This document shows positions 1 to 6,751 of a stretch of 9,640 nucleotides of DNA, in pieces. The notes beneath the pieces were generated by a model. That model was not told the origin of the DNA, did not search any database, and saw nothing but the letters and a program-made list of their open reading frames with translations. The position numbers and the translations under genes are program-made. Position 1 is the first letter of the stretch. Every line of letters begins with the position of its first letter. This stretch comes from DASVFB01 sp045806505 (GTDB taxonomy: Bacteria > Actinomycetota > Thermoleophilia > Gaiellales > Gaiellaceae): positions 1-9,640 of the forward strand of contig JBJMJE010000328.1 of NCBI GenBank assembly GCA_045806505.1. The letters are read 5' to 3'.

Positions 1-3000
1 AGAAGAACGGCTATGACGTCACGTATTCGACGAGCGTCGACCTGCAGGAGCATCCGCAGCTCCTCCTGAACCACAAGGCGTTCCTTTCCGTCGGCCATGA
101 CGAGTACTGGTCGAAGGGGATGTTCGACGGCGCCGAAGCGGCGCGCGACGCCGGCGTCGACCTCGGCTTCTTCGGCGCCAACGACGTCTACTGGCAGGTT
201 CGCTATGAGCCTTCGAGCACCGGCGTCGCGGACCGCGTGATCGTGTCGTACAAGAACACGCCGAACAACACGTACCTCACGAACGACCCGGTCTCGGACC
301 CGTCGCTCACGACCGTCCGCTGGCAGGACCCGCCCGTCAACCGCCCCGGGCAGCTCCTCACGGGCGTCACGCTGATCGGGAGCACCGGCCGCTCGACGCT
401 GAACACGCCGTACCAGGTCGAGAACAGCGGAGCGTGGATCTACGACGGCACCGGCTTCACCGACGGTTCGAGCGTCGCGGGCATCGTCGGCTACGAGGCC
501 GACAAGTACAGCTGCATGTTCCCGCAGCCTCAGAACACGAGCTTCACCGTGCTCGGCTCGTCACCGTTCGACAACGCCGAGGACGGCTACTACGACGACT
601 CGAACTCGGTCCTGTACCGGGCGCCGAGCGGCGCGTGGGTCTTCTCGACGGGAACGATGTCGTGGACGTGGGCGCTCGACCGCGACGGCTGGGTCGATCA
701 GCGGATCCAGCAGGCGACGCGGAACATCCTCGACGGCTTCAGCGACGTGAAGGCGACGCCCCCGGTGCCGTCGTCGTACCCGCCGTGCGCCGAGCACGAC
801 CTGATGACCTTCGAGAGCGGCTCCCTCGTGTCGCAGCAGCCGCCGGCGCCGCAGGACGGAGCGCAGCGCGCGCTCGGCAGCCTGACGCTCGAGACGGCGA
901 GCCCGATCAAGGGCAGCTACTCGGCGCGTCTCGCGAACGTCGGCAACTCGTACCTCGACCAGCACATCACCGCCGTCGACGACCTCGACGTCACCTTCTC
1001 CGTGCGGCTGAACGCGCTGCCCGCTGCGGACGCCCGCATCGCGCTCACGTACAGCCAGGTGGCGCCGCTGGGCAACCTCGTCCTCCGCTCGAGCGGCCTG
1101 CTCTGCGTCCGCAACGGCAACGCCTGGATCACCGGCAGCGCGACGACCTCGTGCACGACGTCGCCGCTCGCGGCCGGGACGACGTACCGGATCCGTCTGC
1201 ACCAGATACGGGGCACCGGCACCGACGGCGTCTTCGAGGGTTATCTCGCCGCCGGGGATGCGCCGTTCGGCGCTCCGTTCGCGCGCGCCGCGACCGGCAC
1301 CAGCACGATGCGCGTCGATCGCGTCAGCGTCGGCTCGACGACGAGCGTCACGCTCGACGCCGTCTTCGACGACGTCGCGATCGACGGCGGGCCAGTGCAG
1401 GCGCCGGCGGCGCCGTCCGGTCTCGCCGCAACCTCGCCGACGTCGTCGGAGGTCGATCTTTCGTGGCTCGACAACGCCTCCACGGAGTCGTCGTTCGTCG
1501 TGCAGCGGAGCACGTCGAGCGCCTTCGACACGTTCACCAGCTTCACCGCTCCTGCGAACGCGACGTCGTATGCAGACCGGAGCGCGGCCGCGGCCACGAC
1601 GTACTACTACCGCGTAAAGGCGTCGAACGCCGTCGGCGACTCGACGTACAGCAACACGGCGAGCGCGACGACGGCGGCGCCGCCGCCGGCGGCGCCGACG
1701 GGGCTCGCCTCCACGGTGTTGTCGCCGACCTCGACGCGGCTGGACTGGGCGGATAACTCGTCGACCGAGTCGAGCTTCGTCGTCGAGCGAAGCGGCGATC
1801 CGTCCTTCAGGTCGCCGACGTCGATCGTCCTGCCGGCCAACACGGTGGCGTACACGGACGCCGGCCTGCCCGACGGCGCCTACTACTACCGAGTGAAGGC
1901 GGTGAACACTGACGGATCGGCGTCCGGCTACTCGAATATCGCCCGCGGCCCGCGCATCAAGAACATCACGTTCGAGGACGGCGCCGCGAACCTGATCAGC
2001 ACTGCGACGGGAGCGTCGAGCAACGCCGGAGGCCAGGTCGTGCTGGAGACGGCGAGCCCGATCAAGGGCGCGTACGCCGCTCGCGTGCCGAACATCGGCA
2101 ACGCCTATCTCGAGCAGACGTTCGCCGGAGTCGACGAGCTGTACGCGTCGTTCTACGTCCGCTTGAAAGCGCTGCCGACGGCCGACTACCGGATCGCGCA
2201 GGTGCTCGACTCCGGCACGACGGTCGCCAACATGTGGGTCCGCGCGAGCGGGACGTTGTGCCTCAAGTGGGGCAACAACTGGAGCGGCGGCTCTTCGTCG
2301 GCCGGCTGCACGCCCACTTCGACGCCGTTGGCCGCGGGGTCGACCTACCGCGTGGCCGTTCACCAGCGCCGTGGCGACGGGTCGGGCAACGCGCTCGTAG
2401 AAGCGTTCTTCGCGCAGGGCGACAATCCGTTTCCGCAGGACGGAAGCGGCAACGCCGTCCCGTTCACGTCGCAGTCGGTGCCTCCGGCGGATCCGGGTTA
2501 CTGGCAGACGCAGGCGACGTCGTTCCGCTTCGGCGGCACGCTGAGCACGACGCCGCTCGACGCCGTGTTCGACGACGTCGACCTCGACTCGACCTTCCTG
2601 CCGTCGCTGCCGCCGGTTCCGCCGGCAGCGCCGTCGGGCCTGGCGGCGACGTCGCCGCGCCTGTCGGAGGTCGACCTCAGCTGGGTGGACAACGCCGGCA
2701 ACGAGAGCTCGTACGTCCTCCAGCGCAGCACGTCGAGCAGCTTCGACACCGTGACGAGTTTCTCGCTCGCCGCCAACACGACGACGTACGCGGACACCTC
2801 GGTCGCGCAGGCGACGACCTACTACTACCGCGTCAGGGCGGCGAACGCAGCCGGCGACTCCGCTTACAGCAACACCGCGACCGTGACCACCGGCTCGCCG
2901 CCGCCGCAGCCCGCCGCTGCGCCGACCAACCTCGTCGCGACGCCGCTCTCACCGACGTCGACGCGGCTCGACTGGACCGACAACTCGTCGACCGAAGCGG

Positions 3001-3842
3001 GCTTCGCGCTCGAGCGGAGCCGCGACGCCTCGTTCGCAACGGTGACGACCGTCACCCTGCCGGCGAACACCGTCACCTACACCGACACCGGGCTCGCGGA
3101 CGGCACGTACTTCTACCGGGTGAAGGCGACGACCTCCGACGGCACGAGCTCGTCGTACACGAACGTCGTTCGCGGCCCGCGGATCAAGAACGTCACGTTC
3201 GAGGACGGAACGCCGAACCTCGTCAACTCCGTCAGCGGCGCCTCGAGCAACTCGGGCGGTCTCGTCGTGCAGGAGTCGGCGAGCCCGTTGAAGGGAACCT
3301 ATTCGGCCCGCGTGCCCAACGTTGCGAACGCGTACCTGGAGCAGAGCGTCGCCGGCATCGACGACCTGTACGTGTCGTTCTACGTGCGCGCGAACGCGCT
3401 GCCGACGGTCGACGATCGCGTCGCCCAGGTGCTGGCATCCGGAACGACCGTCGCAAACCTGTGGCTGCGCGCGTCCGGGACGCTCTGCCTGAAGTGGGGC
3501 AACAGCTGGAGCGGCGGCTCCGCGGGCACCGCGTGCACTCCGTCGACGAAGCCGCTCGTCCCCGGCACCGTCTACCGGGTCGGCGTGCATCAGCGCCGCG
3601 GCGACGGAACCGGCAACGCGCTCGTCGAGGCGTTCTTCGCCCAGGGCGACGCCGCGTTCCCGCAGGACGCCAACGGCAAGCCCGTGCCGTTCACGTCGCA
3701 GGCGGTGACGCCGGCCACGACCGGCTACTGGCAGACGCAGGCGACGGCCTTCCGGTTCGGCGCGACGCTCTCGACGACGGCGCTCGACGCGGTGTTCGAC
3801 GACGTGAAGCTCGATTCGGCGTTCCTGCCCTCGCCGTCGTAG
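1..3842 (+). CDS. N,N-dimethylformamidase large-subunit-like domain fused to Fn3 and lectin-like repeats (5' partial)
   Basis: The frame is open from the window's left edge (first full codon at 3) to TAG at 3840, so the N-terminus is missing. The first methionine at 120 is not the start, because conserved sequence containing GHDEYW lies before it. Up to about 750 the protein resembles the C-terminal domain of the N,N-dimethylformamidase large subunit (DmfA2); GFFGANDVYWQVR is the second strong match. As I recall, the Glu of this H-x-E motif is an iron ligand in the characterised enzyme. Then follow a lectin-like beta-sandwich domain (798-1394), two Fn3 domains (1407-1674, 1692-1949), a second lectin-like domain (1953-2606), two more Fn3 domains (2625-2894, 2913-3176) and a third lectin-like domain (3180-3839). 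Each lectin-like domain carries a C-x15-C pair, probably a disulfide, which suits secretion. No C-terminal anchor or sorting signal is seen. The substrate is unknown; the neighbours suggest a role on extracellular polysaccharide. Confidence 0.85.
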   Translation, partial: KNGYDVTYSTSVDLQEHPQLLLNHKAFLSVGHDEYWSKGMFDGAEAARDAGVDLGFFGANDVYWQVRYEPSSTGVADRVIVSYKNTPNNTYLTNDPVSDPSLTTVRWQDPPVNRPGQLLTGVTLIGSTGRSTLNTPYQVENSGAWIYDGTGFTDGSSVAGIVGYEADKYSCMFPQPQNTSFTVLGSSPFDNAEDGYYDDSNSVLYRAPSGAWVFSTGTMSWTWALDRDGWVDQRIQQATRNILDGFSDVKATPPVPSSYPPCAEHDLMTFESGSLVSQQPPAPQDGAQRALGSLTLETASPIKGSYSARLANVGNSYLDQHITAVDDLDVTFSVRLNALPAADARIALTYSQVAPLGNLVLRSSGLLCVRNGNAWITGSATTSCTTSPLAAGTTYRIRLHQIRGTGTDGVFEGYLAAGDAPFGAPFARAATGTSTMRVDRVSVGSTTSVTLDAVFDDVAIDGGPVQAPAAPSGLAATSPTSSEVDLSWLDNASTESSFVVQRSTSSAFDTFTSFTAPANATSYADRSAAAATTYYYRVKASNAVGDSTYSNTASATTAAPPPAAPTGLASTVLSPTSTRLDWADNSSTESSFVVERSGDPSFRSPTSIVLPANTVAYTDAGLPDGAYYYRVKAVNTDGSASGYSNIARGPRIKNITFEDGAANLISTATGASSNAGGQVVLETASPIKGAYAARVPNIGNAYLEQTFAGVDELYASFYVRLKALPTADYRIAQVLDSGTTVANMWVRASGTLCLKWGNNWSGGSSSAGCTPTSTPLAAGSTYRVAVHQRRGDGSGNALVEAFFAQGDNPFPQDGSGNAVPFTSQSVPPADPGYWQTQATSFRFGGTLSTTPLDAVFDDVDLDSTFLPSLPPVPPAAPSGLAATSPRLSEVDLSWVDNAGNESSYVLQRSTSSSFDTVTSFSLAANTTTYADTSVAQATTYYYRVRAANAAGDSAYSNTATVTTGSPPPQPAAAPTNLVATPLSPTSTRLDWTDNSSTEAGFALERSRDASFATVTTVTLPANTVTYTDTGLADGTYFYRVKATTSDGTSSSYTNVVRGPRIKNVTFEDGTPNLVNSVSGASSNSGGLVVQESASPLKGTYSARVPNVANAYLEQSVAGIDDLYVSFYVRANALPTVDDRVAQVLASGTTVANLWLRASGTLCLKWGNSWSGGSAGTACTPSTKPLVPGTVYRVGVHQRRGDGTGNALVEAFFAQGDAAFPQDANGKPVPFTSQAVTPATTGYWQTQATAFRFGATLSTTALDAVFDDVKLDSAFLPSPS
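1407..2606 (+). repeat. Tandem intragenic repeat, copy 1 (Fn3-Fn3-lectin)
   Basis: This in-frame unit of about 400 codons runs from an AAPSGLAATSP motif to an FLPS motif. It encodes two Fn3 domains and one Cys-pair lectin-like domain. The same order recurs immediately downstream with the start offset by 1218 bases. The two copies are clearly homologous along their whole length, with the lectin parts about 70% identical by eye, so the duplication is old rather than an assembly artefact. Confidence 0.85.
2625..3833 (+). repeat. Tandem intragenic repeat, copy 2 (Fn3-Fn3-lectin)
   Basis: This is the second copy of the unit, from AAPSGLAATSP to FLPS near the stop codon. Shared landmarks include RIKN(I/V)TFEDG at the lectin start (1953 and 3180, 1227 bases apart), GTLCLKWGN, HQRRGDG(S/T)GNALVEAFFAQGD and GYWQTQAT. 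The first lectin-like domain (798-1394) is a shorter, more diverged relative without the FFAQGD-to-GYWQTQAT stretch. Confidence 0.85.
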
Positions 3843-3848
3843 TACCGG

Positions 3849-3852
3849 CGGA
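3849..3852 (+). promoter_or_regulatory. Ribosome binding site of the wzy-like gene
   Basis: GGAG sits 10 bases before the ATG at 3863, within the 20-base gap after the stop of the large upstream gene. It decides the start, because the wzy frame has no nearby upstream stop. Confidence 0.6.
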
Positions 3853-3862
3853 GCCCAGAGCC

Positions 3863-5398
3863 ATGCGCGCGTTCACGCTCGACCGCCCGGCGCTCGGAAA
3901 CGATCCGCCGAAGCTGTGGGCGGTCGGCGGACTCGCGGCGGCCGCGGCGGGCGGCGCAGTCGCGCTCGAGCCGACGCTCGCCCTGCTCGGCATCAGCGTC
4001 CTCGCCGCCGCGGCGGTGATGGTGGCCAAGCCCGAATGGACGACGTACGCGGTCGTCTTCGCGATCGGCGCCAACGTGCCGACGGTGCTGGTCGACAAAT
4101 ATGGCCTGCCGGCGACGATGGCGGCCGTCATCCCGCTGCTGCTCGCGCTGCCCTTCGCGGACGGAGTTCTCCGGCGGCAGTCGATCGCCCTGTCGCCGGT
4201 GCTCGCGCTGCTCGTCGTCTATTTCGTCCTGCAGCTGCTCGGCGCAGCGCTGTCGTCGGACACGAGCGTCTCACTCGAGCGCGTCAAGACGTTCATGTTC
4301 GAGGGCCTCGTGATCTTCTTCCTGGCCACGAACGTCCTTCGGACGCGCTCGGCCGTGCGAAACGCGACGTGGGCGCTCGTCGCCGCGTTGGCGTTCCTCG
4401 GCGGGCTGACCCTCGTGCAGGCGCTGACGCATCGCTACTACACGACATTCTTCGGCTTCGCCCACACGTCGTTCGACTTCTACTACGGGTTCGTCCCCTC
4501 GCCCCGTTACCAGGGACCGATCGGCGACCCGAACTACTTCGCACAGCTGCTCGTCGTCGCGGTTCCTCTCGCGCTCGTCCTCGCTGCGACGGCAAACGCT
4601 CCCTGGAAGCGGTGGGCAGGCATCGCGTCGACCGTCCTGATCGTCGCCGGGATCGTGCTGACGTACTCGCGTGGAGCGGTCGTGGCGCTTGGCTTGATCG
4701 CGGTCGGTCTCGTCCTCCTGCGCGAGCTGAGAGCGCGGCACCTGCTCATCGGCATCGTCGCGCTCGCGGTCGTGATCGCCGCGATTCCGAGTTATCGCGC
4801 ACGCGTCGCCTCGCTCGGCAGCGTTCAGGGTGCGAATGCGCAGGCGGGAAGTCAGGCCGCGTCGCCGGATCAGTCGGTGCGGGCACGTGCCACCGAGATG
4901 CGCGCCGCGCTGCTCGCGATCGAGTCGCATCCGGTTCTCGGGCTCGGTCCGGGCGGGTTCCCGCTCCACTACCAGGAGTACGCGCTCCAGGTGGGCGGAG
5001 AGGTGCACGCGCGCGTGAAGTTCGGTCCCGACAAGGGACAGGAGCCCGAGCGGCAGGCGCACGATCTCTACCTCAGCGTCGCGACCGACAACGGCGGAGT
5101 CGGACTTCTGCTCTTCCTCGCGATCATCTTCGTGGCGATGAGATCGCTCTTGCGCGTGCGCCGCCGCGCGGGCGACGACGGGGACGCAGCGACGGCGTCG
5201 CTCGCGACCGCCTACGTACTCGCGATCGTGGGCTTCCTGACGGCCGGCATCTTCCTGTCGCTCGCGTACGAGCGGTACTTCTGGCTGCTGCTCGCGGTCG
5301 CGACGGCGCTCGTCCGCGCGCGCGACGACGAGGCGAACGCGTCTGCCCGGTCTAGGCGCGCGAGCGAAGCGTCTGCATCTTCCGCCACAGCCACCTGA
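3863..5398 (+). CDS. Wzy / O-antigen ligase family membrane protein
   Basis: A 511-residue polytopic membrane protein of the O-antigen ligase/Wzy polymerase family (Wzy_C type). Such proteins join lipid-linked oligosaccharide units, or ligate polymer to an acceptor, at the outer face of the cytoplasmic membrane. About 10-12 hydrophobic segments are visible. Family motifs are GDPNYFAQ (221-228), TYSRG (267-271) and ESHPVLGLGPGGF (354-366). A large hydrophilic loop (about 310-400) ends in AHDLYL, where His400 is a candidate catalytic position. The ATG at 3863 is chosen because GGAG at 3849-3852 lies 10 bases before it and a charged N-terminus precedes the first membrane segment. The frame stays open far upstream, but that part lies in another frame of the preceding gene. 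The start is 20 bases after that gene's stop, so the two are probably co-transcribed. The Ser/Ala-rich tail overlaps the convergent flippase gene by 47 bases. Polymerase and ligase cannot be told apart by sequence alone. Confidence 0.92.
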   Translation: MRAFTLDRPALGNDPPKLWAVGGLAAAAAGGAVALEPTLALLGISVLAAAAVMVAKPEWTTYAVVFAIGANVPTVLVDKYGLPATMAAVIPLLLALPFADGVLRRQSIALSPVLALLVVYFVLQLLGAALSSDTSVSLERVKTFMFEGLVIFFLATNVLRTRSAVRNATWALVAALAFLGGLTLVQALTHRYYTTFFGFAHTSFDFYYGFVPSPRYQGPIGDPNYFAQLLVVAVPLALVLAATANAPWKRWAGIASTVLIVAGIVLTYSRGAVVALGLIAVGLVLLRELRARHLLIGIVALAVVIAAIPSYRARVASLGSVQGANAQAGSQAASPDQSVRARATEMRAALLAIESHPVLGLGPGGFPLHYQEYALQVGGEVHARVKFGPDKGQEPERQAHDLYLSVATDNGGVGLLLFLAIIFVAMRSLLRVRRRAGDDGDAATASLATAYVLAIVGFLTAGIFLSLAYERYFWLLLAVATALVRARDDEANASARSRRASEASASSATAT

Positions 5399-6716
5399 CC
5401 TCCGCGACGCGCGGCACGAGCTCGCGCGCGTCGCAGTGGAGTGCGCGGACGAAGATCATCAGCGCGACGATGCCGCCTGCGGTATACGCGATCGCGGTCG
5501 CCGCGGCCGCGCCGAGGCCTGCGAACGGCGGGATCAGGACGACGTCGAGCGCCAGCATGACCACGAACGCGACTGCGATGCCGCCCGTGCCGCGGATCGG
5601 CATGCGCTGCGCCGTCAGCGCGTTCGGAAGCAGGTCGATGGCCGTGATCCCGAGGCAGCCGAGCGCGAGAACGCGGAGCTGGTTCGTCGAGCCCGCGAAC
5701 TCGTGCCCGAAGACGACGGTGCACAGAAACGGCGCCAGCACGATCAGCCCGAGCGCCGCGACCGACGAGAGAAGTAGCGCCACGCGGAACACGCGCGCGG
5801 CCTGCCGAGCGGCGTTCTCTCTCGTCGCGCGGACGAGGTCCGGCCGTTGCACGAGAGTGAGCACGCCGGGCACGTAGAAGAGCAGGTCCGCCCAGGCGAC
5901 GGCGACGCTGTAGAGGCCGAGCGCACGGGAGCCGGAGATCGAACCCACGAGCCACTGGTCCGCTCGGTAGTTGCCGATCCCCATCAACCTGCCCGGATGC
6001 GTCCTCAGCCCGAACGAGAGGGTGCGCCGGGCAAGTCCGACGTCGGCGCGCCCGAAGCCGGATCGCCTCGCCACGTACACGAGCATGATCGCGAGGCCGA
6101 GGATCTGGCCGCCGATCCAGGTCGCGAACGCAGTCGTGACGGTGATCCGGCCGATGATCGCCAGGATCGCGTTGCCGGTGACGCTGCTGAGCGGGCCGAT
6201 CAGCCAGGCAGTGTTCGTCGGGCCGAACGCGTACTCCGCCTGGAGGAGAAAGCTGAAGTAGTTCCTCCCGATGACGATCGGGATGACGGCCAGCGCCGCC
6301 CACAGGAGTGACGGCGGCACCGGTCCGCCCACGGCGGGGAAGACGCTGACGAGGAGTTGCACGACGGCTGCCGCGAGCGCGCCGCAGGCGAGCGAGAGCA
6401 CCAGCGAGTTCGTCGCGAGACGCGGGCGGAGCGACGGCTCCGATCCGGCGAGATTGGCATTCGCCTCCTGCACGCTCAGTCCGGCGACGTGCGCCGTCAG
6501 CGTCGAGACGGTGATCACGAACGCGACCTCGCCGCGCGCGTGGGCGCCGAGGACCCGCGCGACGATGAGAACGTTCGCGAGCGAGAGGACCGACACCGCG
6601 GCGTTCGTCCCGTACGTGAAGAGCGTCGCCGAGAGCATCGAGCGCCGGCCTCCGCGGCCGTCGGCGCCGACGTCCTCCACCGGCCGCTCCGGAGCGTCCG
6701 GGAAGTCCTCGCTCAC
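5352..6716 (-). CDS. Wzx-type polysaccharide flippase (MOP superfamily)
   Basis: A 454-residue protein with about 12 hydrophobic segments, typical in length and pattern of oligosaccharide flippases. These move undecaprenyl-linked repeat units across the cytoplasmic membrane. The first membrane segment holds the usual opening, FTYGTNAAVSVLSLANVLIV followed by ARVLGAHARGEV. Later segments show the alternating Gly/Ala-rich helices of the family, with a basic linker at THPGRLMGIGNYRADQWLVG. The start is uncertain. The GTG at 6716 gives a 26-residue acidic N-terminus with strong codon bias but no clear Shine-Dalgarno. The ATG at 6638 (428 residues) has GGAGG 10 bases upstream and begins just before the first membrane helix. 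An in-frame stop at 6725-6723 rules out anything longer. The gene lies 35 bases after the wzz-like gene, probably in one operon, and ends convergently over the wzy-like gene. Confidence 0.92.
   Translation of the reverse strand: MSEDFPDAPERPVEDVGADGRGGRRSMLSATLFTYGTNAAVSVLSLANVLIVARVLGAHARGEVAFVITVSTLTAHVAGLSVQEANANLAGSEPSLRPRLATNSLVLSLACGALAAAVVQLLVSVFPAVGGPVPPSLLWAALAVIPIVIGRNYFSFLLQAEYAFGPTNTAWLIGPLSSVTGNAILAIIGRITVTTAFATWIGGQILGLAIMLVYVARRSGFGRADVGLARRTLSFGLRTHPGRLMGIGNYRADQWLVGSISGSRALGLYSVAVAWADLLFYVPGVLTLVQRPDLVRATRENAARQAARVFRVALLLSSVAALGLIVLAPFLCTVVFGHEFAGSTNQLRVLALGCLGITAIDLLPNALTAQRMPIRGTGGIAVAFVVMLALDVVLIPPFAGLGAAAATAIAYTAGGIVALMIFVRALHCDARELVPRVAEVRWLWRKMQTLRSRA
6649..6653 (-). 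promoter_or_regulatory. Possible ribosome binding site for an internal start of the flippase gene
   Basis: On the minus strand GGAGG lies 10 bases before an in-frame ATG at 6638. It is a better initiation signal than anything before the GTG at 6716. It may be the true start or simply part of a Gly-Gly-Arg coding stretch. Confidence 0.4.
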
Positions 6717-6751
6717 GGCAGTTCAGCCGCGGCCGGAAAGGTCGCGGGCGA

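Noticed and set aside
120..122. ATG at 120 as the true start of the first gene
   Set aside because: The same frame upstream holds the conserved GHDEYW segment of the dimethylformamidase-like domain, so the gene begins outside the window.
561..2363. A 600-codon open frame on the minus strand inside the large Fn3/lectin gene
   Set aside because: Arg/Ala-rich translation without domains, antisense to a gene with clear domain structure. High GC makes stop codons rare, so long shadows are expected.
2234..3862. An upstream extension of the wzy reading frame by 543 codons
   Set aside because: It lies in the wrong frame of the repeat region and gives Arg-rich low-complexity sequence. The ATG at 3863 with GGAG and membrane-protein homology fixes the start.
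5339..5376. Direct repeat GCGTCTGC (5339-5346 and 5369-5376) at the wzy/wzx junction as an insertion footprint
   Set aside because: Eight bases in GC-rich coding DNA is weak, and neither gene shows an interruption.
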